From Gliomastix tumulicola (taxonomy: Eukaryota; Ascomycota; Sordariomycetes; Hypocreales; Bionectriaceae), in the NCBI GenBank assembly GCA_001599755.1, contig BCHX01000008.1, positions 3,162,001 to 3,226,000 on the forward strand: DNA of 64,000 nt. The letters run 5' to 3'. Shown one piece after another: positions 48,451 to 58,888 of this stretch (its first letter is position 1; every line of letters starts with the position of its first letter). Under the pieces are notes generated by a model. That model worked only from the letters and a program-made list of their open reading frames with translations, was not told the origin of the DNA and made no database searches. The position numbers were made by a program, and so were the translations under genes.

Positions 48451-50780
48451 CTACGTCCTTTCCCGTAATCCTGACACGATATATTTCTCTACTCCCATCT
48501 TGGCCTGGACATTTGCGCAAAACCACAGTGCCCTGACCAAATGTGCAGTCATCTCCTTCCCTTCGCTCATAAAGATGACATCTGTCGGTGGATTTGCCGC
48601 GAGAGCTAGTTCAGCCTCTTCCTCCAGCATACCAGCCAGCGTGAACAGGGAGTCGCTGACCCTGGGACCGCCTTTCCCCCCAGGCGTCTCCTTGCGCATC
48701 GTCACAGCATGTGAGACAAGTCTCTTTGCTTCAATTCTATTGTCTTAAGCCCCGTAGATCCGAGCGAGAAGCATGATGTCGCCGCTATGCTTTGGGTGCT
48801 TTGACTTCTCGACGTCGTCCTGTGTCATGCCTTGTAGGTCCCAGCACTCTTGAAGCGCAGTCAGGGCGGCCTCTGCATGTCCCGCACGTAAGTAGGTCAC
48901 GTATCTTATTATTAGTGTGCGGGATGAGGTGCCTAGAGCCTCTGATCTATAGATGGCCGTCGCTTTGTCCAGCCATCTGAAGGCCTGCTCTGTATCCCCA
49001 GCCTCGGTGTGCGTGCATGCGATGGAGATGTAGACTTCAGAGATCCGGGATGTATCCGGTGCATCGACAGACTGCAGGAGTTTGAGGTTCATCAGATGGG
49101 CTTTTAACGCAGCGTTGGGCAGAGCTAGGTCGAGCAGTGCGATACCCAGAAGTCGATGAGCGTGAATGGCAACTTCACTGCTTGAATCCTGGTCCTGGTC
49201 CGTCCGATGTAAGGCATAATTAAAGTGTTTTCTAGCAATAGATGGTCGGTCTGTATCCCACAAGGATCTAGACTATGTTAGTATGCTCACAACCGAGGGC
49301 GAGAACACCTATGCCATGACTGATCACTTACGTGCCAACTCGGCAGACCGGCTCCAGCCATAACTGTCTATCCCATGACTCGATCGCGCGATTCTAGATA
49401 GCCACGTGAGGTGTAGAACATGGGGCCATATCGCGTTGCAGGCATCTAAAACTGAGCGAGGGTGTTGCTGAACTTGCTCCTCCCAACAGTAGGGAAAGTC
49501 GAAAGAAAAAGCCTTGACAGCAAAATCAAATAGTTCGGTTTTCTCTGTAAATAGCAGTCTGAGAAAGACGGCTAATTGCACAAAGCGGTGAGTTGACAAT
49601 GTTTTGGACATAGATCGTGCAAGCATCGATGTGTTCACGAGCTCCCTAATGCTTAGATCAAATCTATTTCTCCCGTTCAAGGTCATTTCGAGATGAGGCA
49701 CATTCGGTCGTTTAACTTACTTTAAACCGTCGGATTTTTATTTTTTTTTTGATTTGATTTTTGTGTCTTCCATTTTTGCCTGAGTACCGGCGATGAAGAG
49801 CTCTTCAATCCGGATAGGGTTGAAGAAGGGCAAGATCGTCAACAGTTTCAGTGCGTTTTCCGACAGCTGATCAATAGATGCGTCCCACGTATTCAGAGCA
49901 GCCTTGTTGTACTCAATGGGACTACTAGTTGCGGCAAAGATCTTTTCAGGAGACTCTTATATAGGGGGAGGACCTCGGCAAAACTGTAGCCCCTGTTGCG
50001 AATAAAGTCGCTGACCTGCGCCAATGCCGATGGTAAACCCCCGACGTGTTCACACAAGTCCGTCAGTGCGTTCGTCTCTGCAGCATCTAACGGATCCCGC
50101 CCCGTCAGATGGTGCAGTAATTGCTCTCCGGGCCCTTCAGTGAACGATCGGATAGCCAGCGTGTTGACTACCCGCTTCGAGGCCTGCGACGGGGAGGGTG
50201 TGGTGATAATGATGGAGCCGTATGCACTCGTCGGCCTTATCTTCTCGAGAAGTTCGACATCTTCAACGTTGGCGAAGATGAGAAGAAACGGCCTCATGGC
50301 TGAATCCAACTAGTCTCTGACTCTGTACATGGTCTGGGGGCTATTGTTCATTTCCTCCACGATACCGAGTTTTACGGCTAGTTGGGACAGAGCCTTCATG
50401 ATCTTTTTCAAAGATCCGGCTGGAACCCACACAATGATCTGATATGTTTCTCTTGACGTAACAGCGCACTGAAGAGCCAGCTGAGACTTGTCGACGCCGC
50501 CGATACCGTAAATACCAATAGCCCGAAGAGTGTCGGTGTAGAGCGATGGATCAAGATTGGCAAGAGCACTCTCTAGGTTTCCTGTCCCTCTGAACTTTAT
50601 GTCTGAGGTTTGAAGTTCTGGAAGAGCATCTCTCAGAAGTACAAAATAAGCGGCCGCATGTATAGACTGTCAGTATGGCGGTGATGCCTTATGATGGCTG
50701 CCTCTTAGATCACTTACTCTATTGGCTAAATTGACAGATCCCCAGAGGATGTCGGCTATTTTGGCATTATCGCCCAGACG
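48451..50780 (-). pseudogene. decayed NB-ARC/TPR (NLR-like) gene
   Basis: Fungal STAND proteins of this type couple an NB-ARC NTPase to TPR repeats and are thought to act in non-self recognition. Read on the minus strand: a helical lead (ILWGSVNLAN) with a normal intron near 50650-50730; a P-loop at 50507-50484 reading GIGGVDKS, with Asp (50490-50492) where Gly is usual; an in-frame TAG at 50312-50310 just before the Walker-B-like MRPFLLIFANVED; the GLPSAL and winged-helix-like part; a frameshift near 49935-49960; linker helices to 49324; an intron with a CTAAC branch; and TPR-like helices at about 49270-48748. An in-frame TAA at 48747-48745 interrupts the last repeats, which continue to 48451. 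Upstream of 50780 the frame is also broken. The two stops fit TGG to TAG and CAA to TAA. Introns could hide some lesions, but not all together. Confidence 0.75.
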
Positions 50781-51353
50781 TTAAGTAGACCAGATCACGA
50801 ACTCATTCAAGCCCACCAGGGTGGGCTTCACTTGCGTCTAATTGAGAGTCAAGGAGGTTGATCTGGCAGTCCAGTTTTAGCCCCGGTTTCAATACGGGCC
50901 ACGAGCTGCTCGGGGGATTTCTTCCACATGATCCTATCAATCGTGGATATCCGGCCCGGATCCCCCCCTTCGAGATTTGGGCGAGTATTTCCAAACGACC
51001 TCTTGTCAGAGAAGACGAGTGGAGTCTTTGGGGGCACTGTCGAGCTTGGCCGCTCCCCAAGTTGTTGTTGGATGCGAGGCTTTTTGATGGCTTTGTGACA
51101 TATCTGTCGGGTCGAGTGTGAGAGAAAAGAAATTGACGGACATTTGTCTTCAATAGTAGGCTTGAAAAGAGAGTGCTCTGTCTGGTTCATACAGCCGGGT
51201 TACAGTGGGTGTACGGGCGCTCAGGTGGGATCGCCAGGCCGCCAAAGAGGCCTGCCGGGGGTGACCTGAGCCCCTCTCTGCAACCAAAAATTAGCATGGA
51301 GAAAAGTCCTCAGCGCTTACAAACCACCACCATTCACCCTATTTCAACCGGCA
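50781..51353. other. region between the NLR remnant and the Dabb gene
   Basis: It should hold the lost N-terminal domain of the NLR-like gene and the Dabb promoter. Minus-strand frames between 50803 and 51190 are open, but I recognise no domain in them. Confidence 0.35.
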
Positions 51354-51875
51354 ATGGGTAATAACAGAAAGCTCTCTGCGTCGAGCTACGCCATTCTTTC
51401 ACTCAGCTTCATCACTGTTCTATTCATCCTCTTCCACTGGCAACCTCATCTAGCCGCATTCCCCGCCTCCGCTGCACCAGCTGCGACCATGACGCTCGTC
51501 CATACCGTCCTGTTCCAGTTCAAGACTGATGTCAATCCTGAGGAGGTCAAGGCCGCTGTGGCGCGCTTCATTGACCTCAAGGAGCAGTGCATCCATCCCA
51601 CCTCGGGCAAGCCATACCTCCTCTCGCTGAAGGGCGGACAGGATAACTCCCCAGAGGGGCTGCAGGTACTAGAACCCGAGTACCAGCGAGACGCATGCCT
51701 GACTAACGTTGCACTGCAGAACGGGATTACACACGGCTTCGTGGCCGAATTTTCCACGGCGGAGGATCGCGACTACTATGTCGATACCGACCCTGCCCAT
51801 CAGAAGTTCAAGGAGAGCATCGGTGGCCTGGTTGTTAAGGCTATTGTCGTCGACTTCAACAATGGCGTCTACTAG
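51354..51875 (+). CDS. stress-responsive A/B barrel (Dabb) protein
   Basis: Dabb proteins are small dimeric alpha-beta barrels; some act on polyketide or aromatic products, most are uncharacterised. Exons 51354-51665 and 51720-51875 join to 155 residues. The 54-bp intron (GTACTA donor, TGACTAAC branch, GCAG acceptor) is a multiple of three without a stop, but removing it restores the usual core SPEGLQNGITHGF. The barrel begins TLVHTVLFQFKTDVNPEEV and ends VKAIVVDFNNGVY. The upstream ATG adds a hydrophobic segment (AILSLSFITVLFILF) that would act as a signal anchor; the in-frame ATG at 51489 gives a soluble 110-residue form of the more usual length and has good context. Either start is possible. 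Confidence 0.8.
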   Translation: MGNNRKLSASSYAILSLSFITVLFILFHWQPHLAAFPASAAPAATMTLVHTVLFQFKTDVNPEEVKAAVARFIDLKEQCIHPTSGKPYLLSLKGGQDNSPEGLQVLEPEYQRDACLTNVALQNGITHGFVAEFSTAEDRDYYVDTDPAHQKFKESIGGLVVKAIVVDFNNGVY

Positions 51876-52132
51876 ACTGGACATCAAGGGCAAGTGCGCG
51901 CGCGATGGCGCAAGAAATAGAATGACAGCCATACATCGTCAACATCGGTGGCATGGAAGGAATGACAGAAAATGCTGAAGATTACATGAGCTCGAGGATA
52001 TGCATTAAAATTGGAAAAGAAAGACGCAACGACGGCGACGGTCTGATAATTCCTCGCCAGGTACACAATGACTTGCTTTCTCCACAAATGCGTAGTAGTG
52101 TATATATTAGTGTAGTGGATCAACCTAATGCT

Positions 52133-52236
52133 ACTGGGTTGACCGAGTGGTTAAGGTGGCAGACTTAAGATTTTGTTTTTAACATCTTCACATTCTGCTG
52201 GAGTAATCCGCGCGAGTTCAATCCTCGCACCCAGTA
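52133..52236 (+). tRNA. tRNA-Leu(UAA) with intron
   Basis: The acceptor stem pairs ACTGGGT (52133-52139) with ACCCAGT (52229-52235), discriminator A at 52236. The D-arm is ACCGAGTGGTTAAGGT. The anticodon stem GCAGA (52159-52163) pairs with TCTGC (52194-52198), with the loop starting CTTAAG, anticodon TAA at 52166-52168. An intron of about 23 nt (about 52170-52192) follows position 37. A long variable arm (GGAGTAATCC) fits leucine, and the T-arm GCGAG-TTCAATC-CTCGC pairs fully. A T-run downstream (52238-52258) is a likely Pol III terminator. Confidence 0.92.
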
Positions 52237-53004
52237 AATTCTTTTTTCTTTTTTTTCCATCCTCCTTCTTCCCCTCTCTCCTTTTCTACATCAACCCATC
52301 TTTTCACTTCTTCTGTCTTCTTCTCCCTCATTCTTTTATGTACTCTATTCCACCCCAATCTCGCCTTCAATCCTCTCAACCAGCCAAAATTTCAGGATCA
52401 AAATGTTCTCCCAAGTCAGACTCGGACTGCGTATTTCGTGGGATAGGCATCGCACCGTCTCGAGCGTCTGCGTCGTGATGGCCTGTTGTTGGCGCTTTGC
52501 CAGGCTGGCCTCGGGCCTTTGCGTCTTCAGCTGCCGGGAGGGTTTCGAAGTGGTGGCGATTCCTTCAAGGTGTAGCTACGGGTCCTCTATCGCGGACGTA
52601 TCATCGTTCATTCCTGAAATCTGAGCTGATTCAGGGGCCGAGGTAGCCAAGTTGTCTAATGCGCGGCGGCATTTCAGAAACCGAATCCTGACGTCTTGAA
52701 TAATCACACAAACGATGGCTGATGGGTAGGAGAATCTTGATGGCCTCAGGAGAGACCTGCAGGAGCGTCTGGTCCAAGTGAAAGCTGTGTGTCCCTTGGA
52801 CAGAATGTGCATTAGCTCGGCCACTCATCTCTCTGCGTATCCAAAAACGCCATCTCATTTACCATTGTGAACTCCATAGCCTGTTTCGTTAAAGCTGCAA
52901 GGTGCCCTTCTCCTAACCTCGTCGTGATGCTGCGGACTACTACGTAGATCTCCTGCTTGCAGTCTTGCAAGCGAAAACACCAGCCTTTCGTCTGGAAAAC
53001 CAAA
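52237..53004. other. tRNA to pseudokinase-gene 3' flank; possible gene fragment
   Basis: The first 100 bp hold the Pol III terminator T-runs. On the minus strand, 53021-52812 encodes a protein-like stretch (TRLGEGHLAALTKQAMEF; MAFLDTQRDEWPS) that I do not recognise; it overlaps the end of the next gene by 17 bp. It may be a small gene or a remnant of a longer one. Nothing else is seen. Confidence 0.3.
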
Positions 53005-56000
53005 TCATTCAGCCCATTCATAGGTTCCCACTATGCCAAAGATGACGGTCGCGCCAGCCATCCACCAAGCCGCCACTCCGAATGCACCCTGGATGTCCTT
53101 CATCAAAACCCCCCACAGCACGCCGAACAGGAGGCTCGGCGGAAAGAATCCCAGTCCCAGGATCCAAAGCATCTTTCTCCAATCCCATCCTTGCCTGAAG
53201 TAGATCCCCCATGCCTGAACCAAGTTATCAGGATGTGTCTCGAGCTCTCCGTCTGCCCGCTTGGGAAGTTGGTTCAGGACAAAAGTCAAGTCTGGGTCGA
53301 TGCCATCCGGGTCGGTGAAGTAGTCCATCAGCAGCCGCGGGCCAACGGGCGGGGACTGTTTTGCAGGCACGGGACTGCATTGATACTCGACGCCAGTCGG
53401 AGGGACGAGGGCTTCTGGAGGGAGGCAGTCGCAGCTTTTGCTTCGGTCGCATAGGTCATCGTGACACCGTGGATCGATATGTCGAGGACCCCCATAAGTG
53501 AACTAATGTTGTTACTTAGCTCTTGACCTATATTTTCTTAACGATTATGGGACTAACCTTCATGAAGTGGATGCTATGAACAGTCCGAAGTGACCAGTAC
53601 GGTCTCAGCCGACCACTGTACTCACGATGGCGTAATCGTAGAGTGTGGAACAGCTCGCGATCATGCGAGATATCTGTGACGAGTTGCTGATGGAGGTCTA
53701 CTTTGTGCCTCCCACGTTCTATGCACGTGAAGAGATGCAAGGGACCGGATGCCATACCTAGCTCAACGTCAGCTTGAGTTCTGACGTTGGGCCGACCATT
53801 GTTTCGCTGGTGAAGTCGATTAGCCGAGGCCTTATTGTCGCAATCTGATGAATGACTCAAGCAACGCGACACTGAGTCTTGAGGAGTGATTTGTGCGGCG
53901 GTGGCATCTTGGGAGAGGTCCGGTCGCTTCCCCTTAGACGTCGGCCTATCCACACTCCCATTGAGGTATTGGCTTAAACACTCCAAGGCTCCGGGCTCGT
54001 GCTCAATGTAATCATCATAGAGAACTTTCCCGCGTTTCTTTGTAGCGGTCAGCAATTATCTTCTCTGCGAATGAATGAATAAGGGGCTTACATTTTTCCA
54101 ACGTACGCGTTGGTATCCCTCCTCGAGGGGGGGCTCTCGTAAGCCCATCAACACAAGCCCGCGCCGTAAAAGGCTTGATACATTCGACATTGCTTGTACC
54201 ATGCTTTCGGCCGATTCCGTGTCAATGACTTGATCCTCCTCTCGCTGCATGCCGTGCAGCAGACTCGTGAGCTCGTCCGGGATATGTAGGTTGAACTGCC
54301 GCTGATTTGAAGCTGCCGATTGGATACTTTGAGCTTCAGAACGGTAAGGAGGGTGCTCTTCCAACGCCTCTTCTCTGTCTTCGCCTTGTTGCTCTACAAC
54401 GCTCTCCTCACTTTCTTCCACCCCACTCTGCTCATCCTCACTCTGCTTCTGTTTCATTGCCTCTGCCTCTTCTGACACTCTCACCCATTCTTCTAGCTGG
54501 CCCTTCAATCCTACAGACGCTTTTGATGAGACGATGAAGCTTCGTACTTCTTCAAGGTCGTTATCCTGCTCTGGGGGTGGAGGAACCAGACGCGGCTTGG
54601 ACGCGTCTTCAAGCTTGAGGCGAGAAATGAGGATTCGGGCGATATATCTCGCACTTTTCTGAACAGTTGCTGATGCTGAGGTCTGCTTCTCATTTTGAGC
54701 TTGTTTTTGCAAGTCTCTTCCATGCGCCTCAAAGAGCTTGGAGAGAAGCTCCAGTTTGTCAACTTCGAATCTGGAGTTAAGAAGTTGATACAATGGCAGC
54801 AGCTGCTCGTGATTGAGGAGCGACTCGACAACGACTTCCAGCCCGTTGGCTTGATTCATGTCCAGCCCACTGTCACCCCGTCCAGCTAGTGAGGCTGGTA
54901 GACAGTACAAGCGATCACTCGAGGCTCGTTCTTGGAATCGCTTCAATCTCTGATGCACCTCTTCGTGGTCCATGCGTCTGTCAGGGCGCACCTTCAGGAG
55001 TCCATTCTCAACCAAGTTGAGCACATCGTGGCAGAAGGCGCTAGTCTCACCGTCCTCCCGCAAAGACACGATTGCCTTGACAAAAGAGAGCTTGGTCAGG
55101 AATTGATTGCACACAAACTTTAGTTAAAGGAGCACGGTAACTCACCTGTATGACACAATCCTTCAGTACCAAAGGACCGGTCGGTCCAAGAGATGGCCAG
55201 CGTTTGTAGAACATAGACCTTTCCTCGGACGACCCCGCTCCATCTAGATACCCTTCCTTGCATCGCCTTTTGAAGAAGTTGTCTATGGCGTCCGGTCCGC
55301 GGTAGAACCACAGAAGAGATTCGAGCAGTACACATCCAAATGACCAAAGACTGGGGTTTGCGTCGGAGCCAAGTCTCTTGTTCTCAGAGTGATCGAGAGG
55401 CGAGTCCCACCGAGCATTGAAGCCAATCTTCAACGTTCCAGAGGGTGAAGTCCCGATAGGTGGGAACTCCGGAAGGTCGTCGACACTCCAAAAGATGTTA
55501 TGCGGCGATATGTCGATGAGGCGCAACTTCTTGTACGACAATGTTGAAGGCGAGATATCCGCCAAGACGAAATGCTGGTCTCTTGTCCTCTTATAGAACT
55601 CCATAGCCCCAGCCAAGCCGGAGAATTGTGTTGCTATCCATCTTGTCCAGCGGCCATATGAGCTCGAACCAGAAATTTGCATATCAGGCGATGGCCTTTT
55701 CCAAATTTTGAAGAGGTTCACATTTGCTGCTGGCAATATGAAGCAGTGATCAGGTCCACGATGAAAGTACAAAAGAGGACGGAAGAGATGAGAATTCTGA
55801 TCCGTAATCATAACGTCGTTGTTTTTCAGCGTCTGAATCAGGAATACTCCTTTCTGGTCCTTCTAGTTAGCCCACCGTATTCATCAAAGGTCGGAGCGCC
55901 ACCATGGACGGCGTGTGAGGACGTTCTTGCTCACCTGGAAATTATCCTTCGAGTAGTGACCGGGGTGGATTTCAACCCTCTGCATAACTTCCTGTGGCTC

Positions 56001-56672
56001 GGTTCTACCCCGAACGAAGACAGGCTTCCCCACGTTGATGAAAGGGAGAGGAATGACAGGGTCTAACTCCACGGAATGGAGTTTCAAAACGTTGTCGCTT
56101 CTGAGATCGAGCCATGGTGCCAGAAAGCCCCATTGGTACTGTAGAAACTGCTTTTGGGACTCGAGTCCCCAAGTTCGGAAGGACGCAATCTGCCGCCAAC
56201 TCTGCTCGTTGCCCTCTCGGATACTAAATATGATGTTCTCATAGTAACGATGAAATGGCAAGTGACTGTCGAAAACACCTTCGTCGATGAAGTCCCCTAT
56301 TCGCTGAGGCTTCCTGCAGATGATCAAAATGGCGAGAATCTTTTCCCGGGCCTTGATCTGGCCAACCGTTCGGTCGCTGATGCCGTCCAGAGACTGAAGA
56401 AGCGCCACCACTGCACTTTCATTGAGTATCTCCTGGAGCCGATTTCGAGGCACAAAGGCCGCGGCAAGACTTGAAGATCTCCAGACAGAAGGCACCAGTG
56501 CATCAAGTAGCTGTAATCGCAGCTCCTCGATGACGGGATTTTCACTCTCGATCACCGACGATCCTTCGGGGCTGCCCTGCCAAGCTACAAGTGTTCCAGG
56601 AGGGCCACGATATCCGCGTGCTTGTAGAGGCTCGACGCGGCCAATCTCTGAATCGCTATCCGCGCTCGACAT
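53005..56672 (-). CDS. kinase-like (pseudokinase) protein with C-terminal two-helix membrane domain
   Basis: Not a named family. Minus-strand exons 56672-55935, 55862-55146, 55090-54092, 54037-53558 and 53502-53005 are all phase 0 and give 1143 residues. Residues 1-245 are an N-terminal helical domain (QKQFLQYQWGFLAPWL) like that before many fungal kinases. Residues about 250-480 are kinase-like, but the beta-3 Lys is Gln256 (VFLIQTL); the catalytic loop reads IDISPHN (Asp363 and Asn368 kept, His lost); DFG is absent (LKIGFNARWDSP); WSFGCVLLESLLWF is kept. Then come an acidic linker, the YDDYIEHEPGA motif, a conserved SGRLRPYWSLRTVHSIHFMK block and a Cys-rich patch (CHDDLCDRSKSCDC). Last are GWDWRK and two membrane helices at about 1089-1111 and 1119-1138. 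The short third intron (55091-55145) and the AAAG acceptor at 54038 are the least certain joins. Confidence 0.72.
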
Positions 56673-57467
56673 GATGCCCGCGGACTGCAGACAGGGTGCG
56701 GGTTGCGATGAATTGTTGAAGCCAGGTGTTATTAAATCGGCCTGAAGCAGAGAAAAAAACCTTAGTCTTTCCACAATGTTGGCAGTCAGCCTTTGCGCGA
56801 GGTTGACCGTCAGTCTTTCAGCAAGGTTGACACGCATACGCAAATGCGAACCACGGCTGACACACCGGTAAGGCAACAGACCACTGCACGATTGGGCGCC
56901 ACACTCTTATGATTGGTTCAACATAAAAGACTATGAGGCAGAAGCCTAGGGCATCAATCTACAACAAGGTAAAATAGAACATATATACAGAGCTACACAT
57001 ATCACCTACCTAAGTATTCGAGAGTGCTAGACATTCTCCAAAGTCTATGAGCGTAAACGTAAGGCCTTGGACCGGCTGGAGGCTTTCGCTTACTTCAATT
57101 TCGTATCGAATCGTCAAGCACTTACTACGCTTGCCTGTTATATAAGTAATCATCTTTATTTAAAAGCTTTGCCACAGAAAAATTGACGTGCAGCAGCCCA
57201 TATCCTGTTTGAACAAGTAGCTTTCCGAACTCGCAAAGCAGATTGGGAATTCAGGTAATAGCGGTTGGAATGTGTCGGGTGAGTATTTTTGTAATCACCT
57301 CTTCGCAGTCCAGGGTAGGCTAAGCCCGACTCGCTGACAAATATCTCCCCACCCCTCCACCAACTGCCCCGCTTATCGCTTATCGCCATTGAGTTTATCA
57401 CAATCGTGGGATTTTGCGATCCAAATTTTTTTTCCTGTACACCGAAAAACCATCACCAACCGCCACC
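56673..57467. other. divergent region before RLP24
   Basis: No gene seen. Just upstream of the pseudokinase start (about 56775-56840) lies an imperfect repeat of about 24 bp. Bases 56890-57200 are A+T-rich. Two CTTATC cores at 57372-57377 and 57379-57384 (GATA-type on the reverse strand) lie about 85-95 bp before the RLP24 start. Confidence 0.4.
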
Positions 57468-58206
57468 ATGAGGTACGCCGTACGCCAGACCAGCTTTCCT
57501 CGATGCAGTTTTGCTGACAAGCCACCAGAGTCGATCCGTGTTCATTCTGCGGGCGCCCCTCGTACCCGAGCAAAGGGTTGACGTTCATGAGAAATGACGG
57601 CAAAGCGTTCCGCTTCTGCAGGTCAAAATGCCACAAGGTACGCACGCACGAGTTTGACGGAGAAAGAAAGCAAGCAAGCAATTGGGCGACGAAGAATAGC
57701 TGTCTGACCTGCCTTGTGTACAGAACTTCAAGATGAAGCGAAACCCGCGCCTCCTGCGCTGGACTAAGGCGTCCCGCATCCGAGCCGGCAAGGAGATGGT
57801 CTGCGACACGACGCTGCAGTTCGAGGCCCGGCGCGACGTGCCCCTCCGCTACAACCGCGACCTGATGAACAAGACGCTCGAGGCCATGAAGCGCGTCAGC
57901 GAGATCCGGGCGCGGCGCGAGCGCATCTTCTACAAGAAGCGCATGGTCGGCAAGAAGGAGCGGGAGCTGGCCCGCGCGCGCAAGCTCGTGGCCGAGAACG
58001 AGCACCTGCTGCCCCGCATGCGCGGCAGCGAGCTCAAGAGGCTCAGGGAGGCGGCCGCCGAGGAGGGCGCCATGGAGATCGACGAGGAGGAGCTGCTTCA
58101 GGACGCGCGCAACGTCAAGAGGAAGAGCCAGGTGTTTGGCGGGGAGACGAGGAGGATCAAGGTCCGCGTCGACGACGACGGCGTGGAGGAAGATGCGATG
58201 GAGTAG
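57468..58206 (+). CDS. RLP24: ribosome biogenesis factor Rlp24
   Basis: Rlp24 is the eL24-like placeholder on nuclear pre-60S particles; the AAA-ATPase Drg1 releases it in the cytoplasm. Exons 57468-57472, 57529-57637 and 57724-58206 give 198 residues, equal to the yeast protein's length. The first exon is only 5 nt (ATGAG), splitting the second codon. The zinc-binding fold is CSFC and CRSKC (MRVDPCSFCGRPSYPSKGL; FRFCRSKCHKNFK), followed by RNPRLLRWTKA, a long basic helix and an acidic C-terminus, which marks Rlp24 rather than ribosomal eL24. A short in-frame ATG inside exon 3 (57733) would lose the zinc fold, so the split model is preferred. Confidence 0.92.
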
Positions 58207-58888
58207 GGCTTTGCTCGTCGATGACGTGGGATATACTGGGTGCATTGGGTCCAAGCTTTTTTGGCTTTTGGTTCTTCTACGAGGCGTACTGAGCACGGGA
58301 TAAAACGACTTTCATTGTTATTGGGATACCTGACTGTGTCGAATTGGTTGTTTGCCGCCTGGGCTTGACGGTGATTACGACGGATACATTTACCCACGAG
58401 AGACTGGACGAGCATTGGCGAGGTGCGAGGCGAGATCCGGCGTGGTGTCGGCTGTTGCAGAGTCGTCACCCTTTGCTCTTCGTGTCTAAACCGCCAACCC
58501 ATCTATTGGCAGCCCTGCGATGTCCGTGGCTGTAAGGTAGTGATGGCTGTCTAAACAATGCGTCAGTCATGATCAAAGGAGAGTTGGTGCTCGCCCCGAA
58601 CACTCGCCCCGAATACCGCCTTAGATATATCGATCCCGAACAGTTGCTTTGCTAAAGAAGACATAAGTATCATCTTCTCAAAGCTGAATTCCTCGAATCC
58701 TAGTCAAAGGCTCTCTCAAAGAATGATGATGTATTTGAAGAAAACAACAATCAACTGCAGAGCTTTGGAATGGCTTCAGCATCGTCACAGGCGTCTTCTC
58801 AACAGTACCCTCCACCCGCTCTCCTCCTGCAATGGGGCCCTGTTAAACTTACTTCACGCTCGAGCATAGGTAGTTCCAGACCTTAAAG
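58207..58888. other. convergent 3' region
   Basis: RLP24 3' flank and that of the broken nucleotidyltransferase gene. Moderately A+T-rich in the middle; no gene or clear element seen. Confidence 0.35.

Noticed and set aside
53005..53459. The C-terminal membrane region as a separate frameshifted gene starting at 53459
   Set aside because: The ATG there is out of frame with the real protein; reading through an intron at 53503-53557 joins the conserved upstream exon cleanly, so no frameshift is needed.
55091..55145. A 28-bp intron (55118-55145) in the pseudokinase gene
   Set aside because: Too short for a fungal intron; the next acceptor 27 bp on, with a CTGACC branch site, gives a normal 55-bp intron in the same frame.
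57373..58296. A 307-codon minus-strand frame across RLP24
   Set aside because: It is the antisense shadow of RLP24; the plus-strand protein is a clear family match.
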